Origin: Aurantiacibacter odishensis
Lineage (GTDB): Bacteria; Pseudomonadota; Alphaproteobacteria; Sphingomonadales; Sphingomonadaceae
Direction of reading: 5' to 3'
DNA length: 64,000 nt
NCBI RefSeq assembly: GCF_003605195.1
Contig: NZ_QYOS01000025.1
Coordinates: 496,001-560,000 of the forward strand
Part shown: positions 39,281-48,500 of the stretch, in pieces
How the letters are laid out: each line of letters starts with the position of its first letter
How positions within the stretch are numbered: the first letter of the stretch is position 1
Notes under the pieces: model-generated
What the model was told of the DNA's origin: nothing
The model's input: the letters and a program-made list of their open reading frames with translations, nothing else
Database searches by the model: none
Program-made: the position numbers and the translations under genes

Positions 39281-40446
39281 GCCTTTGCCACCATCGTTGC
39301 CACGGCCTGCGCCGCAATACCTTCGCCGCGCCCGGTGAAGCCCAGTCTCTCGGTCGTCGTGGCCTTCACGCTGATGGAACCCACGTCCACACCCAGCAGT
39401 TCCGCGAGCCTTGTGCGCATAACGTCGCGGTGCGGGCCGATCTTGGGCGCTTCGCAGATGAGGGTGAGATCCACGTTTCCGACCGTATAACCGGCCTCGC
39501 GTGCCAGTTTCACCGCGTGCTCAACGAATTGCGCCGAGCGCGCGCCTTTCCACGCGGGATCGCTGGGCGGGAAGTGCTGGCCGATATCGCCCTGCGCGAC
39601 GGCACCCAGGATTGCATCGACCACGGCGTGCAGGCCGACGTCGGCATCGGAATGCCCCGCAAGGCCCTTGTCATGATCGATCTGGATGCCGCAGAGCCAC
39701 AACTCCTCACCCGCCGCGAGCCTGTGAACGTCGTATCCCATGCCGACACGCACGGGTTGGGGTAAGCCGGTTTCGGACACGAAATCCTCCGCATAGGTAA
39801 GTTTCTTCAGCCGCTCGTCGCCATTCACGAGAGCCACTTCACCCCCGGCGGCGCGCAGCACCTGCGCATCGTCTCCGGCGGTCGCCTCGCCTTGCCAGCT
39901 GCGATGAGCGCCAAGGATTTCGGCGAAGCGAAACGCCTGCGGGGTCTGCACGCGGCGAAGCGTCTCCCGCCTGGCGTCGGCGGCCATCAGTTCGCCATCG
40001 GCGACCACCATCGAGTCCACCACAGGCAGCACTGGTATTGCACCGGGATGGTCTTTCAGCGCTTCCAGCAACCGGGTGACGACCGATTGCGGCAGGTCCG
40101 GCCGCGCCGCATCATGGATCAGCACGTTTGCGAAATCGAACTCGGCAAGCCTTTCCAGCCCCGCCGCGACCGACTGCTGGCGCGTCTCGCCGCCGTCGAT
40201 CACGGTCACGCCCTCTTCCACACCAGCCGCGTCCAGCGCCGTCTGGTGCATCCCCGACGGGGCAGCGATCACGATCATTCCGCAGCCTGCGTCGCGCAAT
40301 GCCGCTACCGAGTGGGCAAGCACCGGCCTGCCTTTCCACGGCGCGAATTGCTTGGGCACGGTCTGGCCCGAACGCATGCCCTTTCCGGCGGCGACGATTA
40401 CTGCCGCAAAGCTGGAGTCAGGGGGACTGGAAAGGCTCTCGGACAC
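39277..40446 (-). CDS. ispDF: Bifunctional IspD/IspF isoprenoid enzyme
   Basis: This 389-residue fusion carries two non-consecutive steps of the MEP pathway. The N-terminal IspD part (cytidylyltransferase) shows '[14 protein letters not shown]' near residue 14 and '[10 protein letters not shown]' near 165. The C-terminal IspF part (2,4-cyclodiphosphate synthase) begins at about 232 with '[11 protein letters not shown]' and contains '[19 protein letters not shown]' and the metal-binding histidines. The fused form is common in alphaproteobacteria. The start is GTG. It is divergent from dusB. Confidence 0.96.
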   Translation of the reverse strand: MSESLSSPPDSSFAAVIVAAGKGMRSGQTVPKQFAPWKGRPVLAHSVAALRDAGCGMIVIAAPSGMHQTALDAAGVEEGVTVIDGGETRQQSVAAGLERLAEFDFANVLIHDAARPDLPQSVVTRLLEALKDHPGAIPVLPVVDSMVVADGELMAADARRETLRRVQTPQAFRFAEILGAHRSWQGEATAGDDAQVLRAAGGEVALVNGDERLKKLTYAEDFVSETGLPQPVRVGMGYDVHRLAAGEELWLCGIQIDHDKGLAGHSDADVGLHAVVDAILGAVAQGDIGQHFPPSDPAWKGARSAQFVEHAVKLAREAGYTVGNVDLTLICEAPKIGPHRDVMRTRLAELLGVDVGSISVKATTTERLGFTGRGEGIAAQAVATMVAKA

Positions 40447-40494
40447 AGGCGCGCGCTAGCCGCTTGAGACTGTCCTCGCAATCCACTATGCGCC

Positions 40495-40511
40495 TGCCTA
40501 TATTTTAGGCA
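40495..40511. promoter_or_regulatory. 17-bp dyad upstream of dusB-ntr operon (possible NtrC site)
   Basis: TGCCTA-N5-TAGGCA lies 8 nt before the dusB start. It keeps the 17-bp geometry and the outer TGC...GCA of enteric NtrC sites (TGCACC-N5-GGTGCA), but the inner bases differ. Autoregulation by NtrC is an inference. Confidence 0.4.
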
Positions 40512-40519
40512 CAATTCTT

Positions 40520-41542
40520 ATGAGCACCCACGCTATCCCTTCGCCCCCGGCGATCACGCCCATCGACATCGGTCCCGTGCGGATCGAATGCCCGGTCGTG
40601 CTCGCGCCGATGACGGGCGTGACAGACCTGCCGTTCCGCACGCTGGTGCGCCGCTATGGCTCCGGCCTCAACGTGACCGAGATGATCGCCAGCGAGGCTG
40701 CGATCCGCGAAACGCGCCAGTCCATCCAGAAGGCCGAGTGGCACCCGACCGAGGAACCGGTATCGATGCAGCTCGTCGGTTGTGACCCCCTATCGATGGG
40801 CGAAGCGGCCAAGCTTCAGGAAGACAATGGCGCAGCAGTAATCGATATCAACTTCGGCTGCCCGGTGCGCAAGGTCGTCGGTCAGCTGGCAGGCTCCGCG
40901 CTGATGCGCGAGGTGGGCCTCGCCACGAAGCTGATGGAAGCGACGGTAAAGGCTGTCTCCGTCCCGGTGACGGTCAAGATGCGCATGGGCTGGGACCATG
41001 CCAGCCTCAACGCTCCCGAACTCAGCCGCATCGCCGAGGACCTGGGCGTGAAGATGATCACCGTCCACGGTCGCACGCGCAACCAGATGTACAAGGGCAG
41101 CGCAGACTGGTCTTTCATTCGCAAGGTGAAGGACGCGGTGTCGATCCCCGTCATCGTCAACGGGGATATCTGCTCGATCCAGGATGCCGCGCAGGCGCTG
41201 GAGCAATCGGGCGCGGACGGCCTGATGATCGGACGCGGCGCCTATGGCAGGCCGTGGCTGCTGGGTCAGGTCATGCATTGGTGGCGCACCGGCGAGATGC
41301 TGGAGAGCCCGACATTCGACGAGCAGTACGAAACCGTCGCCGAGCACTACGATGCCATGCTTGAGCATTACGGCGAGGACGTGGGCGTGAAGATCGCGCG
41401 CAAGCACCTGGGCTGGTACACCAAGGGAATGCACGGCAGCGCCGACTTCCGCAACAAGGTGAACTTCATCGACGATCCTGCGCAGGTGAAGGGCGAACTC
41501 GAGCGGTTCTATGAGCCGTTCCTGAGGCGCCGCGCCGCGTGA
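40520..41542 (+). CDS. dusB: tRNA-dihydrouridine synthase DusB (NifR3)
   Basis: This 340-residue FMN-dependent TIM-barrel enzyme reduces uridines in tRNA. Motifs: '[14 protein letters not shown]' near residue 30, the catalytic cysteine in '[12 protein letters not shown]' near 113, and '[16 protein letters not shown]' near 191. The gene was named nifR3 because it precedes ntrBC in alphaproteobacteria, exactly as here. Its stop overlaps the GTG start of ntrB (GTGA), so all the ntr genes are probably transcribed from its promoter. Confidence 0.96.
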   Translation: MSTHAIPSPPAITPIDIGPVRIECPVVLAPMTGVTDLPFRTLVRRYGSGLNVTEMIASEAAIRETRQSIQKAEWHPTEEPVSMQLVGCDPLSMGEAAKLQEDNGAAVIDINFGCPVRKVVGQLAGSALMREVGLATKLMEATVKAVSVPVTVKMRMGWDHASLNAPELSRIAEDLGVKMITVHGRTRNQMYKGSADWSFIRKVKDAVSIPVIVNGDICSIQDAAQALEQSGADGLMIGRGAYGRPWLLGQVMHWWRTGEMLESPTFDEQYETVAEHYDAMLEHYGEDVGVKIARKHLGWYTKGMHGSADFRNKVNFIDDPAQVKGELERFYEPFLRRRAA

Positions 41543-42648
41543 GCGCGGAGCCGCCCGCGCAGCCCGATCCGGCGCTGCCTAATACCCCGCTAGCCAATCC
41601 GTCGCTACCGGGCCCGCGCGAACAGTTGAACGGTCTCGGCTTCGGCATGTTGCTGCTCGATCCCCAGCACGTCATCCGCGAGGTCAATCCCGCAGCCGAA
41701 AGCCTCTTGGGCGTCAGCCTGAAACGGATGCGTGGAAAGTCATTCTTAGACATTCTCGATTTCGTGCACAGCGGTGTGCGGGACCGGCTTGCTGACACGG
41801 AGCGACAACTGGTGGCGCGCGGCGTGGATGTCACCGTCGGCAAGCGCGACCTGCGGCTGAACATCACCATGTCCACGCTCTCCAACCATCCGGGCTGGCG
41901 CATGGCGACGCTTTCCGACGCAAGCCAGGGCGAGCGCTTTGAGGAGCAGGAGCGGCGCGGGCAATTGCGCGGCCCGGCCGTGCTGGCGCACGAGATCAAG
42001 AACCCGCTGGCCGCCATTCGCGGGGCAGCGCAGCTCTTGCAAAGGAAAGTGGGAGAGAGCGAAACGGCATTGACCGGGCTGATCGCCGACGAAGTCGATC
42101 GCATCGCCCAGTTGATCGACCGGATGCAACGCCTAGGGCGGGAGCGGGCCGAGCCCGTTGGTCCCGTCACCCTGCACCAGGCCATTCGCCGGGCGCAGGA
42201 AACGGTGCGCATTTCGACAGATGCAACGGTGGCCTGGCGCGAGGAGTTCGATCCCTCGCTGCCCCCGGTCCTCGGCAACGAGGGGGCACTGGTGCAGGTG
42301 CTGGTGAACCTGATGGCCAATGCCTGCGACGCCTGCAGCGACAGCGTCGCACCGCAGGTGACGGTACGCACGCGCTTTGTCAGCGGCATGGTGATGAACG
42401 TGATTCGCCTGGGTCGTCCGGTCAAACTGCCCATCGAGATTTGTATCAGCGACAACGGTCCGGGCGTCGATCCGTCGATCCGCGACGATATCTTCGAGCC
42501 CTTCGTTTCTAGCAAGACCAACGGTCAGGGGCTGGGGCTCGCGCTGGTGCAGAAACTGGTGCGCGACATGGACGGGCGCGTCAGCCATGAACGGGACGAG
42601 GACGGGGGCTGGACGCATTTCCGCATCCACCTGCCGATGGCTCGCTAG
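41539..42648 (+). CDS. ntrB: Nitrogen regulation sensor histidine kinase NtrB
   Basis: This 369-residue cytosolic kinase phosphorylates NtrC under nitrogen limitation and is controlled by PII proteins. A PAS domain (about residues 33-130, '[25 protein letters not shown]') precedes the HisKA H-box '[19 protein letters not shown]' (His near 151) and the HATPase domain with 'NACDAC', 'DNGPGVD' and 'GQGLGLALV'. There are no membrane segments. The start is GTG, overlapping dusB. Confidence 0.96.
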   Translation: MSAEPPAQPDPALPNTPLANPSLPGPREQLNGLGFGMLLLDPQHVIREVNPAAESLLGVSLKRMRGKSFLDILDFVHSGVRDRLADTERQLVARGVDVTVGKRDLRLNITMSTLSNHPGWRMATLSDASQGERFEEQERRGQLRGPAVLAHEIKNPLAAIRGAAQLLQRKVGESETALTGLIADEVDRIAQLIDRMQRLGRERAEPVGPVTLHQAIRRAQETVRISTDATVAWREEFDPSLPPVLGNEGALVQVLVNLMANACDACSDSVAPQVTVRTRFVSGMVMNVIRLGRPVKLPIEICISDNGPGVDPSIRDDIFEPFVSSKTNGQGLGLALVQKLVRDMDGRVSHERDEDGGWTHFRIHLPMAR

Positions 42649-42666
42649 AATTCGAGAGGGGATAGC

Positions 42667-44073
42667 ATGGCACACCGCGCGCTGCTGGTAGAGGACGACA
42701 ACGCCATCGCCACGGTTATCCGTGCCGCGCTGCAGGACGAGGGCTTCGAAGTCGACAGCACCGACACGGTGGCCGGTCGAGACGAGGCCCTGTCGAAGCA
42801 GGATTATGGCGTGATGCTCACCGACGTCATGTTGCTGGACGGCGACGGGATCGAGACGCTGGGCGCCGTGCGGGACGAATTTCCGGACATGCCGGTGATC
42901 ATTCTTTCAGCGCAGAACACGCTGGATACAGCCGTGCGCGCCACCGATCGCGGGGCGTTCGAGTATTTTCCCAAGCCCTTCGATCTCGACGAACTGGTCC
43001 GCGCGACGCGGCAGGCGGTCGAGACCGCCAAGAGCGGGATCTCCGGCGAGGAAGATCCGGGGCAGGGCCTGCCGCTGATCGGGCGCAGCCAGGCGATGCA
43101 GGAGGTCTATCGCCTGATCACGCGCGTGCTTCACAACGACCTCACCGTGCTGGTTCTAGGCGAAAGCGGCACAGGGAAGGAACTAGTCGCCGAGGCGATC
43201 CACGAACTTGGCGCGCGCAAGACGGGGCCGTTCGTGCCGGTCAACACCGCCGCGATCCCGCGCGAACTGATCGAGAGCGAGTTGTTTGGCCACGAGAAAG
43301 GCGCCTTCACCGGAGCCACTGCGCGCAGCATCGGCAAGTTCGAGCAGGCGCAGGGTGGCACGTTGTTCCTCGACGAAATTGGCGACATGCCCGCAGAAGC
43401 GCAGACCCGCCTGCTGCGCGCCTTGCAATCGGGCCGCATCCGCCGCGTCGGCGGGAGCGAGGAGATTGCCGTCAACGTGCGGATCATCGCCGCGACCAAT
43501 CGCGACCTGTTGCCGATGATCACGGCTGGGGAGTTTCGCGAGGACTTGTACTACCGGCTCAACGTAGTGCCGATCAAGCTGCCGCCGCTACGCGATCGTA
43601 CGGGCGACATCGCGCCGCTTGCGCTGCACTTCCTCTCTCGCGCGGCAGGGGAGGGGCTGCCTAGACGGTCGCTGGGAGAGGATGCCGCGCAATTGCTGAT
43701 GAAACAGCCGTGGCGCGGCAACGTGCGTGAATTGCAGAACCTGATCTACCGCGCCGCCCTGCTTTCGCGAGAGGACGTGATCGACGCAGAGACGATCGTC
43801 TCCCTGCTGGACACCGCTCCAGATGGACACGGATCGGCGGGCGACAACATTGGCGATGCGGTTACGAACTGGCTTCAAGCGACTCAGTTCGGCGAGGGAA
43901 ACCTCTACCACGAAGCCCTTGCCGAGCTTGAACGGCCGCTCTTTCGTCATGCCCTTGCGAGGACCGCCGGGAACCAGCTCAAGGCCTCGCAATTGCTCGG
44001 CATAAACCGCAACACGCTGCGCAAGCGTCTCTCCGAACTGGACATCGATCCGGAGAGTTTCTCGCGCAATTAG
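42667..44073 (+). CDS. ntrC: Nitrogen response regulator NtrC
   Basis: This 468-residue sigma-54 activator has an N-terminal receiver (phospho-Asp in 'MLTDVMLLDGDG', near residue 55), an AAA+ domain with Walker A 'GESGTGKE' near 165 and the intact sigma-54 contact loop 'GAFTGA', and a C-terminal Fis-type HTH ('NQLKASQLLGINRNTLRKRL'). It therefore should activate rpoN-dependent nitrogen genes. It follows ntrB by 18 bp with a GAGAGGGG site. Confidence 0.97.
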   Translation: MAHRALLVEDDNAIATVIRAALQDEGFEVDSTDTVAGRDEALSKQDYGVMLTDVMLLDGDGIETLGAVRDEFPDMPVIILSAQNTLDTAVRATDRGAFEYFPKPFDLDELVRATRQAVETAKSGISGEEDPGQGLPLIGRSQAMQEVYRLITRVLHNDLTVLVLGESGTGKELVAEAIHELGARKTGPFVPVNTAAIPRELIESELFGHEKGAFTGATARSIGKFEQAQGGTLFLDEIGDMPAEAQTRLLRALQSGRIRRVGGSEEIAVNVRIIAATNRDLLPMITAGEFREDLYYRLNVVPIKLPPLRDRTGDIAPLALHFLSRAAGEGLPRRSLGEDAAQLLMKQPWRGNVRELQNLIYRAALLSREDVIDAETIVSLLDTAPDGHGSAGDNIGDAVTNWLQATQFGEGNLYHEALAELERPLFRHALARTAGNQLKASQLLGINRNTLRKRLSELDIDPESFSRN

Positions 44074-44130
44074 GGGATAACGGCGCTTTTAACTTGCAAA
44101 GCAGCAACAGCGTTGTTGTATGCCTGCAAC

Positions 44131-46359
44131 GTGACAGAAACGCCACACCCCGACACGGCGAACCGCGCCCCGAGAAGGTCACGCTTCTTCCGCCGCGCAG
44201 CAGTCGCATCGCGTCGTCTCAACCTGTTCTTCTGGCTTGAAGTCCTTTGCTACATCGCGCTTGCGCTGATGGTGCTGACGGTGTGGTTCACCCTTGCAGG
44301 GCGCCCCACCTACGGAGAGCCGATCCCTTCGTGGCAAGCGGCTGCGCTGCTGGTGGGAACACTCCTTCCCGCGCTTGGCCTGATCGTCCTGTGGGGCAGG
44401 CGCATTGCCATCCGCCGGGCGGGCAGCACCACGGCGCGGCTGCATGTGAACCTTGTGTTCTTCTTCTCCTTGCTCGCGGCCATCCCGACGCTGTTCGTCG
44501 CCGTCTTCGCCTCCATCCTGTTCCAGTCCGGGGTGCAGTTCTGGTTCAGCGACGATTCGCGCGGCATCCTCGAGAATGCCAACAACCTGGCCGAAGGATA
44601 TTACAACGAGAACCTGAGAGGGGTGGGCAACAACGCCGTGGCCATGGCGGGCGACATGCGCTTCGTCATGCAAAACGTACCCGTGGCCAGCAATGAGTTT
44701 ATCGACCAGTTCCTGTACCAGACCTATTCGCGGGAACTGAGCGAGGCGGCGATCATCCGTCTGCCGGAAAACGGGGAATACCGCCTGATAGCCCTCGCTG
44801 ATCCCGACGACGATCGGGAGCGTCAGCGCATTACCAACGACGCGATCGAACCGCTGCGCAGCGGGCAGTCCTTTACCGTGGCCTCCACGCCGGAGCGGAC
44901 CGAAGCTATTGCCATGCTTGACGAAGAGCTGGACCTTTACATCTACGTTGCCCGCGATGCCCGTCCCGAAGCCGCGCGCCTCTATCGTCAGGCGCAGAAC
45001 GTAGCCGGCGCGTACGACGACCTGACCGAGCGCGCGCGGGTGCTGCAACTGCAATTCAACCTGGCCCTTTTCGGCGTATCCCTCGCTCTCGTCGCCCTTG
45101 CCGTCTGGGCCGCGCTGCGCTTTGCCGATCGCCAGGTGAAGCCGCTGGCAGAACTGGCCGAGGTGGCGCAGGAGATCGGAGCGGGTAATTACGCCATGCG
45201 CGTGTCCGGCCGTACCGGGCAGGACGAGATCGGCCTGCTCAATCGTGCGTTCAACCGGATGACCGCCCAGATCGAGCGGCAGACCGACGCGCTGCTGGGC
45301 GCCAACCAGCAGCTGGATGAACGCCGCGCCTTCATCGAAGCCGTGCTGCAATCGATCACCGCCGGTATCGTCTCTATAGACGAGCAGGGGCGCATTCAGC
45401 TGATGAACAATTCCGCCCAGCGCCTGCTGTTGGGTCAGGAAGGGCCAGTGCCGGTCAACGTGCCGTTGGAGGAGGTCGCTCCGCAGATGGCCAAGCTGGT
45501 CACCGAAGGCTCGATGAGCGAAATCATCCAGATCAGCCGAGGCGGCGAACTGTTGACGTTGGCGGTGCAGCTCGCCCCCGATGCCGACGGTTTCGTAATA
45601 ACTTTCGAAGACATCACCCGCCAGCTGCTCGATCAGCGTCAGGCCGCGTGGAGCGACGTTGCGCGGCGCATCGCGCACGAGATCAAGAACCCGCTTACGC
45701 CCATCCAGCTGGCGACCGAACGGCTGAAGAGGCGTTATTCCAAGCAGATCGACAAGGATGTCGAGCTGTTCGACGAACTGACCGGCACGATCATCCGGCA
45801 GGTCGGGGACCTGCGCAAGATGGTGGACGAATTTTCCAGCTTCGCACGCCTGCCGAAACCGGTGTTTCGTAGCGAGGATGCGGTTGATCTGGTACGTCAG
45901 GCGCTGTTCCTGCAGGAGGTCGCGCATCCCGAAATTACTTATGGATTCTCTGCCGCGCGCGACATTCCTCCGGTAGAGTGTGACCGGCACCAGGTCGGCC
46001 AGGCCATGACAAACGTGTTGAAGAACGCTGCCGAGGCGGTTGATGCTCGCATCCCCGACGCCCCGGCCGACTGGCGCGGACGCATCAACGTCGCGATGCG
46101 ACAGGATGGGGAGCACATAGAGATCGCCATCACGGACAATGGCATCGGCCTGCCGAAAGGCGGGGAGAACGTGATCGAACCCTATGTCACCACGCGCGAG
46201 AAGGGGACTGGTCTCGGTCTCGCGATCGTGAAGAAGATCGTCGAGGAGCACGCTGGCGACCTCGAATTCTCGGCACTCCCGGACGGGGGCACCAAGGCAA
46301 TATTGCGCTTCGCCATCCACCCGGGCGACCTGGATGAAAACAGCGAAGCGGCTGAATGA
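44131..46359 (+). CDS. ntrY: Membrane sensor histidine kinase NtrY
   Basis: This kinase of about 742 residues has several N-terminal transmembrane helices, a periplasmic sensor region, a fourth helix near residue 310, a HAMP domain ('RFADRQVKPLAELAEVAQEI'), a PAS domain ('AVLQSITAGIVSIDEQGRIQLMN'), the H-box '[19 protein letters not shown]' and a HATPase domain ('GTGLGLAIVKKI'). It pairs with NtrX and senses nitrogen or redox state in related bacteria. The start is uncertain: no ATG is suitable, and I prefer the GTG at 44131 over a TTG at 44113. Confidence 0.93.
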   Translation: MTETPHPDTANRAPRRSRFFRRAAVASRRLNLFFWLEVLCYIALALMVLTVWFTLAGRPTYGEPIPSWQAAALLVGTLLPALGLIVLWGRRIAIRRAGSTTARLHVNLVFFFSLLAAIPTLFVAVFASILFQSGVQFWFSDDSRGILENANNLAEGYYNENLRGVGNNAVAMAGDMRFVMQNVPVASNEFIDQFLYQTYSRELSEAAIIRLPENGEYRLIALADPDDDRERQRITNDAIEPLRSGQSFTVASTPERTEAIAMLDEELDLYIYVARDARPEAARLYRQAQNVAGAYDDLTERARVLQLQFNLALFGVSLALVALAVWAALRFADRQVKPLAELAEVAQEIGAGNYAMRVSGRTGQDEIGLLNRAFNRMTAQIERQTDALLGANQQLDERRAFIEAVLQSITAGIVSIDEQGRIQLMNNSAQRLLLGQEGPVPVNVPLEEVAPQMAKLVTEGSMSEIIQISRGGELLTLAVQLAPDADGFVITFEDITRQLLDQRQAAWSDVARRIAHEIKNPLTPIQLATERLKRRYSKQIDKDVELFDELTGTIIRQVGDLRKMVDEFSSFARLPKPVFRSEDAVDLVRQALFLQEVAHPEITYGFSAARDIPPVECDRHQVGQAMTNVLKNAAEAVDARIPDAPADWRGRINVAMRQDGEHIEIAITDNGIGLPKGGENVIEPYVTTREKGTGLGLAIVKKIVEEHAGDLEFSALPDGGTKAILRFAIHPGDLDENSEAAE

Positions 46360-46379
46360 TTTTTGCAGGAGAGCACTGA

Positions 46380-47765
46380 ATGGCACTCGATATCCTCGTC
46401 GTCGATGACGAACGCGACATCCGCGATCTCGTCGCTGGCGTACTCAGTGACGAAGGTTACGAATGTCGCACTGCCGGAGACAGCGACGGCGCGCTTGGGA
46501 TGATCGACGAACGACGTCCCAGCCTCGTGCTGCTGGACGTGTGGCTGCACGGCAGCCCGATGGACGGGCTCGAAGTGCTCGATGCCATCAAGCAGCGTGA
46601 GCCGAACCTGCCCGTCATCATCTTTTCCGGCCACGGCAATGTCGATACGGCAGTCTCGGCGGTGAGCCGCGGGGCAATGGATTTCATCGAGAAGCCCTTC
46701 GAGGCCGAGAAGCTGCTCCACCTCGTTTCGCGCGCAACCGAGACCGAGCGCCTGCGCCGCGAGAACGAGCGCCTGCGCGAAGGCATGGCATCACACGACG
46801 AGTTCACGGGCAATTCCAGCGCCATCAATGCCGTGCGCGCCACGCTCAAGCGCGTGGCCAATACCGGCAGCCGCGTACTGGTGAGCGGTCCGGCAGGAGC
46901 GGGCAAGGAAGTGGCGGCGCGCCTGCTCCACGCGTGGAGCCCGCGCGCCGACAAGGCCTTCGTGACGGTCAATTCCGCGCGGATCACTGCCGAGCGGTTC
47001 GAACACGAGCTGTTCGGCGAGGAGGCCGACGGCAAGCTGCTGAGGGCTGGTTTGCTGGAGATGGCCGATGGTGGCACTCTCTATCTGGATGAGGTTGCGG
47101 ACATGCCCGAAAGTACGCAGGCACGCATCCTGCGCGTACTCACCGACCAGAGTTTCGTTCGCGTGGGCGGCAACCGGCAGGTTGGGGTGGACGTCCGGGT
47201 GGTTTCCTCGACCGCGCGGGATCTGCTTGCGGAAATCGAGGAAAAGCGCTTCCGCGAGGACCTGTTCTACCGCTTGAACGTGGTGCCGATCGACATTCCT
47301 CCGCTGTCGGAGCGCCGCGACGACATTCCTGCATTAGCGGATCATTTCTTCACCCGCTACGCACGCGAGCAGGGTCTGGAGCCGCCCACCATCGCACCCG
47401 AAGCACTGGCTGCCATGCAGGCCTATGACTGGCCGGGCAACGTGCGCCAGTTGCGCAACGTCATCGAGCGCACGGTGATCCTTGCGCCGCGAGAGGATTT
47501 CAAGACCATCACGCCCGGCATGTTGCCGGCCGAAATTACCGGCGGCTCCGAAGAGGGTTCCGGAGGCATTTCCTCGCTGATGGGCGTTCCCCTTCGCGAA
47601 GCACGCGAGAGTTTCGAGCGGGAATACCTGCGCATCCAGATCCGGCGTTTTTCCGGAAATATCTCCAAGACTGCTGGCTTTATCGGCATGGAACGCTCGG
47701 CTCTTCATCGTAAGCTCAAGCTGCTCGGCATGAACGAGCGCAACGGCAACGGCGACGAAGACTAA
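46380..47765 (+). CDS. ntrX: Response regulator NtrX (without GAFTGA loop)
   Basis: This 461-residue regulator has a receiver domain (Asp in 'LVLLDVWLHGSP'), an AAA+ domain with Walker A 'GPAGAGKE' near residue 172 and Walker B 'GTLYLDEVADMP', and a C-terminal Fis-type HTH ('NISKTAGFIGMERSALHRKL'). The GAFTGA sigma-54 contact loop is absent; the corresponding stretch reads 'FGEEADGKLLRAGLLEMADGG'. NtrX proteins of alphaproteobacteria commonly lack it, so sigma-54 activation is not expected. A terminator follows the gene. Confidence 0.95.
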   Translation: MALDILVVDDERDIRDLVAGVLSDEGYECRTAGDSDGALGMIDERRPSLVLLDVWLHGSPMDGLEVLDAIKQREPNLPVIIFSGHGNVDTAVSAVSRGAMDFIEKPFEAEKLLHLVSRATETERLRRENERLREGMASHDEFTGNSSAINAVRATLKRVANTGSRVLVSGPAGAGKEVAARLLHAWSPRADKAFVTVNSARITAERFEHELFGEEADGKLLRAGLLEMADGGTLYLDEVADMPESTQARILRVLTDQSFVRVGGNRQVGVDVRVVSSTARDLLAEIEEKRFREDLFYRLNVVPIDIPPLSERRDDIPALADHFFTRYAREQGLEPPTIAPEALAAMQAYDWPGNVRQLRNVIERTVILAPREDFKTITPGMLPAEITGGSEEGSGGISSLMGVPLREARESFEREYLRIQIRRFSGNISKTAGFIGMERSALHRKLKLLGMNERNGNGDED

Positions 47766-47778
47766 AAAAGCGTCCAGG

Positions 47779-47822
47779 ACTTTCGGGAAGGTCAGGAACT
47801 ATTTGCCGCCCGAAAGTTTTTG
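47779..47822 (+). terminator. Terminator of the dusB-ntr operon
   Basis: The perfect 9-bp arms ACTTTCGGG and CCCGAAAGT are separated by 21 nt and followed by a T-run, 13 nt after the ntrX stop. Confidence 0.75.
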
Positions 47823-47838
47823 CTCATATACGCTGCAA

Positions 47839-47852
47839 TGCACAAAAGTGCA
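47839..47852 (+). other. Short hairpin in the hfq leader
   Basis: TGCAC-AAAA-GTGCA lies about 80 nt upstream of the hfq start, in the leader or promoter region. It could be an operator or an RNA stem relevant to Hfq autoregulation; no homologue is recognised. Confidence 0.3.
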
Positions 47853-47930
47853 GCCGGTGATTCCCGCAGTTGTCACGCGGGATTGCCAGACTGCGGGTTT
47901 CGGCTCGCCAAGAACCATGGAGTCAAAGAA

Positions 47931-48500
47931 ATGACCAAGGGCACCCTTTCGGCACGACCAAGATCGGTCGCAGAGCCCGAACCGCGCGCCGCAAAGCCTG
48001 CCAATGGCAACAAGAATGCCAACCTGCAGGATGTTTTCCTGAACCACCTTCGCCGCGAAAAGACGCCTGTCACCATGTTCCTTGTCAAGGGCGTGAAACT
48101 TCAGGGCATCGTCACGTGGTTTGACAACTTTTCCATCCTGCTGCGGCGCGATGGACAGTCCCAGCTGGTCTACAAGCACGCAATCTCCACGATCATGCCG
48201 GGCCAGCCCGTCGATGCAGACCAGTTCGGCAGCGGGCCCGACGGCGGCAAGAAAATGCGCCTGTTACAAGACATTTTCCTCAGCCGCGTGCGCGATGCAG
48301 GCGTGCAGGTGACGATGTTCCTCGTGAACGGCGTCATGCTGCAAGGCCGTATCGCCAGTTTCGACCTGTTCTGCATGCTGCTGGAGCGTGACGGATACGT
48401 TCAGCTCGCCTACAAGCACGCCGTGTCCACGATCCAGCCGGACAGGCCGGTCGATCTGACCGACGACGAGCTGGATGAAGACGAAGGCGACAACGACTGA
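47931..48500 (+). CDS. hfq: Tandem-domain RNA chaperone Hfq
   Basis: This 189-residue protein contains two complete Sm-like Hfq domains, at residues about 31-90 and 109-170, joined by a Gly-rich linker and ending in a very acidic tail. Normal Hfq has one domain per chain and forms a hexamer, so three of these chains could make one ring. Both domains keep the 'YKHA.STI.P' Sm2 motif (residues 81 and 161). Domain 1 retains the rim arginines (RREK, residue 41); domain 2 has VRDAG instead and also lacks the distal-face lysine (MLQG for KLQG). I chose the ATG at 47931, where the natural basic N-terminus begins. Confidence 0.96.
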   Translation: MTKGTLSARPRSVAEPEPRAAKPANGNKNANLQDVFLNHLRREKTPVTMFLVKGVKLQGIVTWFDNFSILLRRDGQSQLVYKHAISTIMPGQPVDADQFGSGPDGGKKMRLLQDIFLSRVRDAGVQVTMFLVNGVMLQGRIASFDLFCMLLERDGYVQLAYKHAVSTIQPDRPVDLTDDELDEDEGDND

